Below are positions 45,798 through 55,116 of a DNA stretch of 64,000 bases, piece after piece; the stretch's first letter is position 1, and the number at the start of each line of letters is the position of its first letter. The translations under genes and the position numbers were made by a program. The stretch is from Gillisia lutea. GTDB lineage: Bacteria > Bacteroidota > Bacteroidia > Flavobacteriales > Flavobacteriaceae. Where the stretch lies: positions 372,001 to 436,000 of the forward strand of contig NZ_JAKGTH010000006.1 in NCBI RefSeq assembly GCF_021568705.1, given 5' to 3'. Under the pieces are notes generated by a model, which worked only from the letters and a program-made list of their open reading frames with translations, did not search any database and was not told where the DNA came from.

Positions 45798-47573
45798 TTA
45801 TTTAAGCTTGTAATTTATTACTTTTAATATACTTTTAACGTCAATTTTTGAAATTTCATATAATTCTTCTAAAGTTCCGTGCTCAATAAAGCTGTCGGGC
45901 ACTCCTAAACATTCAAAATCAGCATGATATTGATGGGAAGCGGCAAATTCCAGCACTGCCGAACCGAATCCTCCGGTTACCACTCCATCTTCAATCGTTA
46001 TAATTTTTTCGAACTTTTTAAAAACTCCGTGAAGCAATTCTTCATCTAAAGGTTTTACGAATATAGCATCATAATGAGCCACCTTTTCAGGCTCTTCAAG
46101 CAATTTAATAGCCTCCTTCACATTTTTAGCAATACTACCAATGCTTATTACGGCAACCTCACTTCCATCTTTCAACTTAGCACCTTTTCCATATTCCACT
46201 TTCTGGAAATTCTGTTTCCAGTCTACTCGTATTCCCCTACCTCTGGGATAACGAATTCCAAGAGGCCCACTTAATTCCAGTTGGGCGGTGTAGAGTAAAT
46301 TTCGAAGTTGAACTTCATCACTCGGGGCTGCGATCATCATATTGGGAATACAACGCAAATAAGCCATATCGAATACCCCATGATGTGTTGCCCCGTCTTC
46401 ACCTACAAGACCGGCTCTGTCTAAACAAAATATCACCGGTAGATTTTGAAGCGCAACATCATGAATAACCTGATCGTAAGCCCGCTGCAGAAAAGTAGAA
46501 TAGATATTACAAAATATCTTAAATCCCTGGGTTGCCATTCCTGCTGAAAGTGTTACAGCATGCTGCTCGGCAATCCCAACATCAAAAGCTCTAGCGGGAA
46601 AGGCTTTCATCATATATTTAAGGGAACTACCTGTGGGCATAGCGGGGGTAATCCCTATGATCCTCTCATTTTTTTCAGCTAACTCTACTAAAGTGAGTCC
46701 GAACACATCCTGATATTTTAAAGGAAGTCCGTCGGTATCATAAGCAAGCAACTCCCCCGTATCTGGTTTGAATTTTCCCGGGGCATGATACTTCACTTGG
46801 TCTTCTTCAGCCTTTTTTAAGCCTTTTCCCTTGGTAGTAATCACATGTAAGAATTTTGGGCCGCTAATCTCCTTCAGCTCTGTGAAGATTTTCAATAGGC
46901 TCTCAATATCATGACCGTCTACCGGGCCAAAATAGTTAAAATTAAGCGCTTCAATAATATTATCCTGCGAAGGCTTGTGGCCTACTTTCGCCTTTGTAAG
47001 ATATTGTTTTAAGGCCCCAACACTAGGGTCGATACCAATGGCGTTGTCATTTAGAACTACCAGCAAGTTTGCATTGGTCACCCCGGCATGGTTCAAACCT
47101 TCAAAAGCCATCCCACTGGCAATGGATGCATCTCCAATTACAGCAATATGTTGTTTCTTAAATTCACCTTTTAAGTTAGAGGCTAATGCCATTCCTAAGG
47201 CAGCCGAGATTGAAGTTGATGAATGCCCAACCCCAAAAGTATCATATTCGCTTTCTTCCCGCTTAGGAAAACCGCTCAAGCCATTAAGCTGCCTGTTGGT
47301 ATCAAATCTATCGCGTCTTCCCGTCAGGATCTTATGCCCGTAGGCTTGATGCCCAACATCCCAAACTAATAAATCATCAGGAGTATTAAAAATATAATGT
47401 AGTGCAATGGTGAGTTCCACCACTCCTAAACTGGCTCCCAGATGTCCTTCTTTAGCCGCTACAATATCAATAATGAATTTGCGTAATTCGACTGCGAGAA
47501 TTGGTAGCTCTTCAATAGAAAGTTTACGTAGATCTTTAGGAGAATCTATTTTATTTAGAATACTTTTTGCCAT
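45798..47573 (-). CDS. dxs: 1-deoxy-D-xylulose-5-phosphate synthase
   Basis: The start at ATG 47573 (MAKSILNKIDSPKDLRKLSI) gives 591 residues; three extra codons upstream are unlikely to be translated. It has GHLGASLGVVELTIALHYIF, WDVGHQAYGHKILTGRRDRF, the ThDP motif GDASIASGMAFEGLNHAG with NDNAIGID near 147-185, VGIAEQHAVTLSAGMA and DRAGLVGEDGATHHGVFDMA. It condenses pyruvate and glyceraldehyde 3-phosphate, the first step of the MEP isoprenoid route. A TACCTTTG promoter box lies six bases before the ATG. Divergent from tadA across 38 bases. Confidence 0.97.
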   Translation of the reverse strand: MAKSILNKIDSPKDLRKLSIEELPILAVELRKFIIDIVAAKEGHLGASLGVVELTIALHYIFNTPDDLLVWDVGHQAYGHKILTGRRDRFDTNRQLNGLSGFPKREESEYDTFGVGHSSTSISAALGMALASNLKGEFKKQHIAVIGDASIASGMAFEGLNHAGVTNANLLVVLNDNAIGIDPSVGALKQYLTKAKVGHKPSQDNIIEALNFNYFGPVDGHDIESLLKIFTELKEISGPKFLHVITTKGKGLKKAEEDQVKYHAPGKFKPDTGELLAYDTDGLPLKYQDVFGLTLVELAEKNERIIGITPAMPTGSSLKYMMKAFPARAFDVGIAEQHAVTLSAGMATQGFKIFCNIYSTFLQRAYDQVIHDVALQNLPVIFCLDRAGLVGEDGATHHGVFDMAYLRCIPNMMIAAPSDEVQLRNLLYTAQLELSGPLGIRYPRGRGIRVDWKQNFQKVEYGKGAKLKDGSEVAVISIGSIAKNVKEAIKLLEEPEKVAHYDAIFVKPLDEELLHGVFKKFEKIITIEDGVVTGGFGSAVLEFAASHQYHADFECLGVPDSFIEHGTLEELYEISKIDVKSILKVINYKLK

Positions 47574-47579
47574 GGAAAG

Positions 47580-47608
47580 CAAAGGTACATTTTGAAATTG
47601 TATTTTTG
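47580..47608. promoter_or_regulatory. back-to-back -7 boxes for dxs and tadA
   Basis: The reverse strand has TACCTTTG at 47587-47580 (six bases before the dxs ATG at 47573) and the forward strand has TATTTTTG at 47601-47608 (three bases before the tadA ATG at 47612). Both match TAnnTTTG exactly, inside a 38-base spacer. Each promoter's -33 region would lie over the other's start, so the two should compete, and both mRNAs would have almost no leader. Confidence 0.5.
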
Positions 47609-47611
47609 AAG

Positions 47612-48061
47612 ATGCAATTAATTTTTGACGACAGCTATTTTATGCGGAAGGCTTTACAGGAAGCTGAACTCGCATTCGAAAAAGGAGAAATTCCGGTAGG
47701 AGTAGTAGTGGTAATTGATAACCGGATTATCGCCCGAGGTCATAATCTTACCGAGATGTTACATGACGTTACTGCACATGCCGAGATGCAGGCAATTACT
47801 GCAGCCGCAAACTTTTTAGGGGGGAAATATTTAAAGGACTGTACAATGTATGTTACCCTCGAACCCTGCCAAATGTGTGCCGGGGCACTTTACTGGAGTC
47901 AGTTATCCAAACTGGTATTTGCAGCGACCGATCATGAGCGTGGCTACAGAAAGATGGGTACGAAGTTGCACCCAAAAACTAAAGTTACCAGCGGCATTAT
48001 GGAAGAAGAAACTTCTTCTTTATTAAAACGCTTCTTTATAGAAAAACGAAACCTGAACTAG
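47612..48061 (+). CDS. tadA: tRNA adenosine(34) deaminase
   Basis: The start at ATG 47612 (MQLIFDDSYFMRKALQEAEL) gives 149 residues; upstream frame would run into the dxs start. It has VTAHAEMQAITAAA near 56 (zinc His and catalytic Glu), TLEPCQMCAGALYWSQLSK near 85 (zinc Cys pair) and AATDHERGYRKMG. It converts A34 to inosine in tRNA-Arg(ACG). Its stop lies within the terminator stem that follows. Confidence 0.94.
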   Translation: MQLIFDDSYFMRKALQEAELAFEKGEIPVGVVVVIDNRIIARGHNLTEMLHDVTAHAEMQAITAAANFLGGKYLKDCTMYVTLEPCQMCAGALYWSQLSKLVFAATDHERGYRKMGTKLHPKTKVTSGIMEEETSSLLKRFFIEKRNLN

Positions 48062-48083
48062 CAACTAATTCAGGTTTCATTTT
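48049..48083. terminator. bidirectional terminator between tadA and the MFS gene
   Basis: AAACCTGAA (48049-48057) pairs with TTCAGGTTT (48069-48077). T-rich flanks lie on both sides (CATTTTAAAT forward; CGTTTTTC reverse). The left arm overlaps the last codons of tadA. Confidence 0.75.
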
Positions 48084-48107
48084 AAATAAGCAAGTGAAAG
48101 TAAATAT

Positions 48108-49508
48108 CTAAACTTCTTTCAAATCCTCAGGAATATCCCACATGTTTTCTAATTCTTCCAATGACTTGCCTTTAGTTTCAGGAATATATTTCATGGTGAA
48201 GAAGATGATCCCGATAATAAAGGCTGAAAAGATGAAATACGGAAGAGAACCGTTCCAGAAATCTCCATTATTCATTTCGCTTTCTGCAACCACAGGAAAA
48301 GATTGGGTTACAACGTAATTCGCCGCCCACTGTGCTGCCACCGCAATAGACATGGCTGCACTTCTAATATTATTAGGGAACATTTCAGATAAGATCACCC
48401 AAACCACAGGCCCCATAGACATTGCAAAAGATGCGATAAATAACAACACACCTATTAACGATAAGATCCCAACAGAATCTGTCATTAAGGTCACCCCTAA
48501 CAAGACAAATCCTACGGTCATCCCCACAGAACCTATATAAAGTAACGGCTTTCTACCCAACCTGTCTACCGTTGCCATAGCCACAAAGGTGAAAATCAGG
48601 TTGATTCCGGCTAATAGCACTTGCTGTTGCAGGATATCATCTTTTCCAAAACCTAGTGCCTGCTCAAAGATATCTGCACCATAATACAATACGGCATTTA
48701 TTCCTGTAAATTGCTGCAATACCGAAAGCACGGTTCCAATCACAATTATCGAGAAGATTCCTTTTGCAAAGATGTTCACTTTTGATTTCGATCTATCTTT
48801 TTCAAGAGATTTTTCGATTTCTTTGAATTCCAATTGGGCAATGTCTTCTCCATGAATTCTAGCCAAAACTCCTAAAGCCTTAGATTTTGAACCTTTCATA
48901 GCCAACCAACGCGGACTCTTAGGCACAAATAACAATAGCACAAGAAAAAGCATGCTTGGCACTAATTCTGACCATAACATATACCTCCATCCATTTTGAA
49001 TGTTTTCAGCCTCGGTGGCACTATTTCCAATAAAATAGGTAACCAGGAACACTAAAAAGAAACCAAGTACGATAGCTAGCTGATAGTAACTCACTAAGGT
49101 TCCTCTAATTTTTGCAGGAGCGATCTCGGCGATATAGGTAGGCGCATTCATAGACGCGATTCCAATTCCTAATCCTCCTAATATTCTAAATACCACCAAT
49201 AATGAAACCGACTGCGGTAAGAACTCCGGCAACCCAGAACCCCAGGCAGATAATGAAAATAAAATAGATGAAATAATAAGAGAGTATTTTCTACCAATAG
49301 CTGAGCTTAAAGGCCCGGCAACAATAGCCCCCACAAAACAACCTAATAATGCGCTTCCTACTACCCATCCTTTCATTCCCGCATCTAAGTCGAAATACTG
49401 ACTAAAATAATATTGGGAACCATTTATTACTCCTGTATCATATCCAAACAACAAGCCCCCGAGAGCGGAAACTATGGTTATAAGAATGAGGTATGTTTTG
49501 TTTTTCAT
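48108..49508 (-). CDS. sugar-porter family MFS transporter (XylE/GLUT type)
   Basis: The product is 466 residues with twelve helices. Sugar-porter signatures are ALGGLLFGYDTGVINGSQYY, SAIGRKYSLIISS, GGLGIGIASMNAPTYIAEIA (P-x-Y-x-x-E), VPKSPRWLAMKGSKSKALGV, QQFTGINAVLYYGADIFEQA (sugar-binding QQxxGxN), VDRLGRKPLLYIGS and IPETKGKSLEELENMW. It is probably a proton-coupled hexose or pentose importer in the inner membrane. A LacI-type palindrome 19 bases upstream suggests sugar-responsive control. No catabolic enzyme gene is adjacent. Confidence 0.93.
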   Translation of the reverse strand: MKNKTYLILITIVSALGGLLFGYDTGVINGSQYYFSQYFDLDAGMKGWVVGSALLGCFVGAIVAGPLSSAIGRKYSLIISSILFSLSAWGSGLPEFLPQSVSLLVVFRILGGLGIGIASMNAPTYIAEIAPAKIRGTLVSYYQLAIVLGFFLVFLVTYFIGNSATEAENIQNGWRYMLWSELVPSMLFLVLLLFVPKSPRWLAMKGSKSKALGVLARIHGEDIAQLEFKEIEKSLEKDRSKSKVNIFAKGIFSIIVIGTVLSVLQQFTGINAVLYYGADIFEQALGFGKDDILQQQVLLAGINLIFTFVAMATVDRLGRKPLLYIGSVGMTVGFVLLGVTLMTDSVGILSLIGVLLFIASFAMSMGPVVWVILSEMFPNNIRSAAMSIAVAAQWAANYVVTQSFPVVAESEMNNGDFWNGSLPYFIFSAFIIGIIFFTMKYIPETKGKSLEELENMWDIPEDLKEV

Positions 49509-49526
49509 ATAAATTAATTAATAGGC

Positions 49527-49540
49527 ATTAAACGTTTAAT
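49527..49540. promoter_or_regulatory. LacI-family-type operator before the sugar transporter gene
   Basis: ATTAAACGTTTAAT is a perfect 14-bp palindrome with a central CG, the hallmark of LacI/GalR-family sites, 19 bases upstream of the transporter ATG (reverse strand). The regulator gene is not in the window, so the assignment is inferred. Confidence 0.5.
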
Positions 49541-49560
49541 CGTATTGGTTAAATAATATA

Positions 49561-50181
49561 TTACTCGGTTGATTCTATTTTCTTCATTTCTCCTGAAGCC
49601 ACCTCCAAAGCGGTATAATCCAGTTTCCACCCAATGGTCTCTACGATCTTTTCAATAAGAAGGATTGTGCTCAAAGCTTCTCCTCTGGCTTTTTCTATAA
49701 GACCACTTTTAGGGATCTTATCTACAATATGCTTTTTAGCATCTCTGTTTATATCGGTAAGATCGGATGTAGTAAAGGGATTTGCCCAGCCTTCCCGCTT
49801 ATCATAATATTTAAAATCGGTTTCTACGGTAAGTAATTCGGGTTCAGGAAAATTGGTTAAAATGATCTTCTTGGCCTCTGTATCGCTATCCATTCTAATC
49901 TTACTTAAGTCGAAACCTATGTGTGCCTTAGCCGTAATTAGAACAATGGCTTTCTTTTTACCAAAGATCAGACTCACATATTTCTCCTTTAGATTCTCGT
50001 AATGATAGATCTCAGAAAAATCACCTTCTACTGTGATGAATTTGCAAACGCTCTTTATTTTATCCATCAGGATCACCGATTGTTCATCGGCCCTACTCTT
50101 ACTACGGCTCTTATTAAACCAAGCAAATATGAAATAAGCCAGAATGGCGCCCGCGGCAAGTCCTATAAAAAGAGTTTCCAT
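49561..50181 (-). CDS. DUF4230 domain protein
   Basis: The product is 206 residues. One N-terminal membrane helix (LFIGLAAGAILAYFIFAWF) is followed by a domain with VCKFITVEGDFSEIYHYEN, GKKKAIVLITAKAHIGFDLS, ILTNFPEPELLTVETDFKYY and KAYEKARGEA-like text near the end (GLIEKARGEALSTILLIEKI). This is DUF4230, a membrane-anchored family of unknown function. It sits 31 bases after leuS on the same strand and 52 bases before the sugar transporter gene. Confidence 0.88.
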   Translation of the reverse strand: METLFIGLAAGAILAYFIFAWFNKSRSKSRADEQSVILMDKIKSVCKFITVEGDFSEIYHYENLKEKYVSLIFGKKKAIVLITAKAHIGFDLSKIRMDSDTEAKKIILTNFPEPELLTVETDFKYYDKREGWANPFTTSDLTDINRDAKKHIVDKIPKSGLIEKARGEALSTILLIEKIVETIGWKLDYTALEVASGEMKKIESTE

Positions 50182-50212
50182 AATTCAAATATAGTTAAAA
50201 GCTTTGCGAATG

Positions 50213-53026
50213 TTAGCCTACAATATTTACGATCTTTCCTGGTACAATGATCACTTTTTTGGGAGTTCTTCCATCTAGCTGCTTTTGAGTTCTTTCATCG
50301 GCCATCACGGTCTTTTCGATCTCTTCCTTGCTCATATCTAGCGGCAGTTCTAACGTAAACCTCATCTTACCATTAAAAGATACCGGATATTGCTTAGTAC
50401 TTTCCACTAAATATTTCTCTTCACATATAGGGTAAGTAGCTGTAGATATAGATTCTTTGTGCCCTAACTTATTCCAAAGCTCTTCTGCAATGTGTGGAGC
50501 ATAAGGCGCTATTAAAACTGCTAAAGGCTCCAATATCTCACGCTGATTGCATTTTTGAGCCCCAAGCTCATTCACACAAATCATGAAGTTAGAAACCGAC
50601 GTATTAAAGCTAAAAGCCTCAATATCTTCTGTCACTTTTTTAATGGTCTTATGTAAAGTTTTTAAGGAATCGGCTGAAGGTTTTTCTTCTGAAACCTCGA
50701 AAACATCCCCATTATGATAGAGTTTCCATAATTTTTTTAGGAAGCTGTGCACCCCGGTGATACCGGCAGTATTCCAGGGCTTAGCCTGTTCTAAAGGCCC
50801 AAGGAACATTTCGTATAAGCGCAAGCTGTCCGACCCATATTGCTGCCCAATCTCATCAGGATTTACCACATTATATTTAGATTTCGACATCTTTTCAACC
50901 TCTCTCCCAACGATGTATTTCCCATTTTCGTCGGTAATAAATTCGGCATCTTTATAATCGGCTCTCCAATTCTTGAAGGCTTCAATATCAAGTTCTTCCG
51001 AAGCATTTACAAAGGAAACATCGGCATGGATAGGCTGCACTTTTTCATTGGTAATAAGATTTTTGGAAATGAATTTATTCTCTCCTTCCAGCCTATATAC
51101 AAATGCGCTGGTCCCTAATATCATCCCCTGATTGATCAGCTTTTTGAAAGGCTCTTCCACATTTACAAATTCACGGTCTTTCAGGAATTTTGTCCAGAAT
51201 CTGGCATATAACAAATGGCCCGTTGCGTGCTCGCTTCCTCCAATGTATAAATCTACATTCTCCCAGTAATCTTGTGCTTCTTTTGAAACAAATACCTCAT
51301 CATTCTGAGAGTCCATATATCTAAAGAAGTACCACGAACTTCCTGCCCATCCAGGCATGGTGTTAAGCTCTAATGGATACACTCCTTCTCCCTGTTCTTC
51401 TTCTCCCACTATCTGGTTGGTTTTAGAGTTCCATAACCAGTTCTTTGCTCTTCCCAACGGTGGTTCTCCTTCTTCGGTTGGCAAGTATTTTTCTACCTCG
51501 GGTAATCTAAGTGGTAGATGTTCTTTGTCTATCATTTGCGGTAAACCATCTACATAATATACCGGGAAAGGTTCTCCCCAATATCGCTGACGAGAGAAAA
51601 CTGCATCCCGCAAACGGTAATTGGTCTTGCCTTTTCCTCTATTTATATTCTCAAGTTCTTCAATAGATTTTCTTAAAGCCTCTTTATATGGAAGTCCGCT
51701 CAAGAAATCGGAATCTGCTATTATAGTTCCATCTTTTCCTGAAAAAGCTTCTTCTGAAATATCTATATTTTCAAAGATGTTCTTAATAGGAATATTAAAA
51801 TGTTTGGCGAAATCGTAATCACGCTGATCTCCGCAAGGCACGGCCATTACAGCTCCTGTCCCGTAACCCGCCAACACATAATCTCCAATCCAAATTGGTA
51901 CAGGCTCCTTAGTAAAAGGATGCTCTGCATACGCTCCTGTAAAAACCCCGCTTATGGTCTTAACATCGGCCATTCGTTCACGCTCACTTCGTTTTGCACT
52001 CTTTTTAATATATGCTTCAACTTCTTCTTTTTGCTGAGGAGTAGTAATTTTTTCTACCAGTTCATGCTCAGGGGCTAGTGTCATGAAAGTAACACCAAAT
52101 ATGGTATCAGGACGCGTGGTAAAAACACTAATGTCTGCGCCGGTACTTTGTTCTTTGAACTTCACCATTGCTCCCACCGATTTCCCGATCCAGTTACGCT
52201 GACTTTCTTTTAAACTCTCACTCCAATCAATCCCTTCAAGACCTTGTAATAACCTTTCGGCATACGCAGAGATTCGCATGCTCCATTGGGTCATTTTCTT
52301 GCGTACTACAGGATAGCCACCACGCTCAGAAACCCCATTCACTATTTCATCATTTGCCAAAACTGTTCCCAACTCCGGGCACCAGTTCACTTCAGTTTCG
52401 GCTAAATAGGTTAGTCTATATTTTAGTAATAGCTGCTGTTTTTCTTCCGCAGAGAAAGAGTTCCACTGTGCTGCGCTAAATATTTCAAGATCATCATCAC
52501 ATGCAACATTCACTTTTTCATTTCCTTCTTTAGAAAAAATGATCTCTAATTCAGAGATAGAGCGAGCTTTATCTGCATCTTTATCATACCAGGATTCAAA
52601 TAGCTGAATAAAGATCCATTGGGTCCATTTATAATATTCAGGGTCGCTTGTGCGTACTTCCCTGCTCCAATCGAATGAAAATCCTATTTGGTCGAGCTGT
52701 TGTCTATAACGCGCAATATTCTCTTCGGTAGTAATAGCAGGATGTTGTCCCGTTTGAATAGCATATTGTTCTGCAGGTAACCCGAAACTATCGTATCCCT
52801 GAGGGTGTAACACATTGAAACCTTTATGACGCTTGAAACGTGCATAAATATCGCTGGCGATATAACCTAAAGGATGCCCCACATGCAGCCCCGCCCCAGA
52901 AGGATAAGGAAACATATCTAATACATAAAATTTAGGTTTATCACTGCTGTTGCTGGCTTTAAAAGTCTGGTTCTCTGCCCAGTACTTTTGCCATTTGGCT
53001 TCAATCTCGTTAAAGTGGTAACTCAT
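50213..53026 (-). CDS. leuS: leucyl-tRNA synthetase
   Basis: The product is 937 residues. The class I motif is MFPYPSGAGLHVGHPLGYIA (HIGH equivalent HVGH) near 38-57. The CP1 editing domain (about 225-430) has VFTTRPDTIFGVTFMTLAPE and the threonine-rich region. The KMSKS loop is EKMSKSKYNVVNPDEI near 711. The C-terminal anticodon-binding region ends with LDGRTPKKVIIVPGKIVNIV. The chain is longer than the E. coli enzyme because of Bacteroidota insertions (for example about 155-200). It charges tRNA-Leu, including the tRNA at 1.8 kb. A structured leader precedes it. Confidence 0.98.
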   Translation of the reverse strand: MSYHFNEIEAKWQKYWAENQTFKASNSSDKPKFYVLDMFPYPSGAGLHVGHPLGYIASDIYARFKRHKGFNVLHPQGYDSFGLPAEQYAIQTGQHPAITTEENIARYRQQLDQIGFSFDWSREVRTSDPEYYKWTQWIFIQLFESWYDKDADKARSISELEIIFSKEGNEKVNVACDDDLEIFSAAQWNSFSAEEKQQLLLKYRLTYLAETEVNWCPELGTVLANDEIVNGVSERGGYPVVRKKMTQWSMRISAYAERLLQGLEGIDWSESLKESQRNWIGKSVGAMVKFKEQSTGADISVFTTRPDTIFGVTFMTLAPEHELVEKITTPQQKEEVEAYIKKSAKRSERERMADVKTISGVFTGAYAEHPFTKEPVPIWIGDYVLAGYGTGAVMAVPCGDQRDYDFAKHFNIPIKNIFENIDISEEAFSGKDGTIIADSDFLSGLPYKEALRKSIEELENINRGKGKTNYRLRDAVFSRQRYWGEPFPVYYVDGLPQMIDKEHLPLRLPEVEKYLPTEEGEPPLGRAKNWLWNSKTNQIVGEEEQGEGVYPLELNTMPGWAGSSWYFFRYMDSQNDEVFVSKEAQDYWENVDLYIGGSEHATGHLLYARFWTKFLKDREFVNVEEPFKKLINQGMILGTSAFVYRLEGENKFISKNLITNEKVQPIHADVSFVNASEELDIEAFKNWRADYKDAEFITDENGKYIVGREVEKMSKSKYNVVNPDEIGQQYGSDSLRLYEMFLGPLEQAKPWNTAGITGVHSFLKKLWKLYHNGDVFEVSEEKPSADSLKTLHKTIKKVTEDIEAFSFNTSVSNFMICVNELGAQKCNQREILEPLAVLIAPYAPHIAEELWNKLGHKESISTATYPICEEKYLVESTKQYPVSFNGKMRFTLELPLDMSKEEIEKTVMADERTQKQLDGRTPKKVIIVPGKIVNIVG

Positions 53027-53083
53027 TTTTTTGTTTTTCTGAAAAAATAGGAATGTGAACCTTCTGTAAAAAAGGCGTACAAT

Positions 53084-53117
53084 TATACCTAAAATAGGTA
53101 TACTGCGCGCAAATTTA
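53084..53117 (-). promoter_or_regulatory. leuS promoter box and leader hairpin
   Basis: On the reverse strand TAAATTTG (53117-53110) matches the -7 consensus. Just downstream, TATACCT / AGGTATA (53102-53084) forms a 7-bp stem with a 5-base loop, inside an approximately 80-base leader before the leuS ATG. It could be an operator or a leader hairpin; no T-box features are seen. Confidence 0.45.
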
Positions 53118-53158
53118 CAATTTTAAACTTCTTATAATAAGCATAAGGCATTAGAATA

Positions 53159-54085
53159 TTAGGCTTTTCTAGCTTCAATTTCCATAGGAAGTAGACACTC
53201 GTAAATAAATGTATTTATTGGGGTTGGAACATTAAGGGACTTACCTTGCCTAACAATGTAACCATTAAAATTTTCTAATTCTGAAGGTTTTCCAGCCATG
53301 ATATCGCGCTGAGTGGAAGCGGTAGTTCCTGCAGGTTGTTTATCTAGTGCTTCGAAAGCCATTTTTAAATGTTCTGTAGATAGATTGATACCCTTAGCAT
53401 CTGCCACGGCAATAATTTCCAATCCTGTTTTTTCCATAAGCCCTCTCAGGTACTCTCTATTTCTAATGATGTCTAGCGAAACTCTGGTTAAACCTCCCAA
53501 GGCACTTATCATGCTTATAAAAAGGAATTTTTTCCAGATCTCCATGTGGATATTATCCGGAATAATGTTTTCGATCTCAGCTTTATTAAACAGTGCTTTT
53601 AAATCCAGTACCCTTTTAGATCTCGAATTGTCCAGTTCCCCAAAAGTAATGCTAGGATTAAAAGAAGGATGTTTTATTTTCCCGGGAGCTTCAACGAAAC
53701 TTACAATGCGACATAGTCCGGCTAACACATTTTGCGAAGGTAAGATCTTCTGTAATTTTTCGGCATTGTCGGCTCCATTTTGCAAGGGAAGGACGATAGA
53801 ATCTTTTTTAAGAATAGGTTTGAGCTTTTTTGCCACCTCTTCTATTTGCCAGGATTTCACTCCTAAAATAACGAGATCGGGTTGTGGTACTTCCTCTATA
53901 TTGCTAGTTACAAGACCGGGATGAACGGTGAAATCACCATTGATACTTTGCACCTGTAATCCATGCTTTTTGATAGCTTCCAAATGTGTCCCTCTGGCGA
54001 TCATACTCACGTTATACCCCACCTTTGCTATACGACCTCCAAAATATCCGCCTATGCCTCCAATTCCGTAAATTAGTATTTGCAT
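53159..54085 (-). CDS. 2-dehydropantoate 2-reductase family protein
   Basis: The start at ATG 54085 (MQILIYGIGGIGGYFGGRIA) gives 308 residues with the NADP Rossmann motif directly at the N-terminus; a second ATG 15 bases earlier is possible. Further motifs are DLVILGVKSWQIEEVAKKLK, IVLPLQNGADNAEKLQKILP, IWKKFLFISMISALGGLTR and KPSELENFNGYIVRQGKSLN, with Lys, Asn and Glu as expected for the active site. PanE makes pantoate for coenzyme A; paralogues act on other ketoacids, so I leave the symbol empty. Divergent from ftsX. Confidence 0.88.
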   Translation of the reverse strand: MQILIYGIGGIGGYFGGRIAKVGYNVSMIARGTHLEAIKKHGLQVQSINGDFTVHPGLVTSNIEEVPQPDLVILGVKSWQIEEVAKKLKPILKKDSIVLPLQNGADNAEKLQKILPSQNVLAGLCRIVSFVEAPGKIKHPSFNPSITFGELDNSRSKRVLDLKALFNKAEIENIIPDNIHMEIWKKFLFISMISALGGLTRVSLDIIRNREYLRGLMEKTGLEIIAVADAKGINLSTEHLKMAFEALDKQPAGTTASTQRDIMAGKPSELENFNGYIVRQGKSLNVPTPINTFIYECLLPMEIEARKA

Positions 54086-54198
54086 CTGTAAAATTTTCAT
54101 CTAAATTAAAGCAATAAGAATAAATTAGAAACTTTGAGCGTTTTAAAGAAACGAAATCATTTACTTTCTTATTTTTACACAAAATCTGAAGCCACTTT

Positions 54199-55077
54199 AT
54201 GAGTACATCTTTTGAAAGGTATCAAAAACGACGACTAATCTCGTCTTATTTTTCTGTAGTCATTAGTATATCTCTTGTCCTATTTCTACTAGGTTTACTG
54301 GGACTTTTAGTACTAAACACAAAAAAAGTAGCCGATCATTTCAAGGAGCAAATAGCTCTTACCGTTTATTTAAAAGATACAGCGAAAGAGGTTGAAATGG
54401 AACAGCTCAAGAAAAGCCTGGCACTTGCCGAATACACTAAATCCAGCACCTTTGTTTCTAAAGAGGAAGCAGCCGAGGAGCACAGTAAAGAAATTGGAGA
54501 GGATTTTATGGAATTTTTGGGATACAACCCTCTGCAAAATTCTATTGATGTATATATGAAGGCCGACTATGTTTCTCCCGACCAAATAGATAAGATCGCG
54601 GAAGAACTAACTTCTAAGAACTTTGTAGATGAAGTGGTTTACGACAAACCTCTAATCTCTTTATTAAATGACAACGTCAAAAAAATAAGCCTTTGGATTC
54701 TTATAATTAGCGGGGTTTTCACTTTTATTGCTGTACTGTTAATTAACAGCTCCATAAGACTGGCTGTGTATTCTAAGCGATTTATTATTAAAACGATGCA
54801 AATGGTTGGCGCTACCAAAACATTTATACGTCGCCCGTTTATCTGGCAAAGCGTAAAACTAGGAATTATCGGGGCTATTCTGGCATTAATTGGAATGGGA
54901 GTAGTACTTTATTACATAAATAATACCTTCCCTGAACTGGAGCTCCTTAAAGATGCTAGTTTATTAATAAGTCTTTTCGTTGGGATCTTTTTAATGGGAA
55001 TCTTTATAACCTGGTTAAGTACATTTTTTGCTACCTCCAGATTCCTAAACCTAAAGACAGACGAGTTATATTATTAA
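54199..55077 (+). CDS. ftsX: cell-division ABC transporter permease FtsX
   Basis: The product is 292 residues with four helices: one N-terminal (about 18-40), then an extracytoplasmic loop (about 45-165) with KVADHFKEQIALTVYLKDTA and KSSTFVSKEEAAEEHSKEIG, then three helices near 168-190, 222-245 and 262-285. The FtsX core VYSKRFIIKTMQMVGATKTF with IRRPFIWQSVKLGIIGA is clear. With FtsE it controls peptidoglycan hydrolases at the septum. ftsE is not next to it, as usual in Bacteroidota. First gene of a run with DUF3098, uppP and truB. Confidence 0.95.
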   Translation: MSTSFERYQKRRLISSYFSVVISISLVLFLLGLLGLLVLNTKKVADHFKEQIALTVYLKDTAKEVEMEQLKKSLALAEYTKSSTFVSKEEAAEEHSKEIGEDFMEFLGYNPLQNSIDVYMKADYVSPDQIDKIAEELTSKNFVDEVVYDKPLISLLNDNVKKISLWILIISGVFTFIAVLLINSSIRLAVYSKRFIIKTMQMVGATKTFIRRPFIWQSVKLGIIGAILALIGMGVVLYYINNTFPELELLKDASLLISLFVGIFLMGIFITWLSTFFATSRFLNLKTDELYY

Positions 55078-55116
55078 ATTGCAAAAGCAATTTGAACCGA
55101 ATGAAAACCAATAGAG

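Noticed and set aside
53027-53158. T-box riboswitch before leuS
   Set aside because: Only a short symmetrical hairpin is present; there is no T-box core sequence or specifier loop, and T-boxes are not expected in this phylum.
53313-53924. 203-codon open frame opposite the ketopantoate reductase gene
   Set aside because: Entirely antisense to a conserved enzyme; composition (Ser/Ile/Phe-rich) is that of a reverse shadow.
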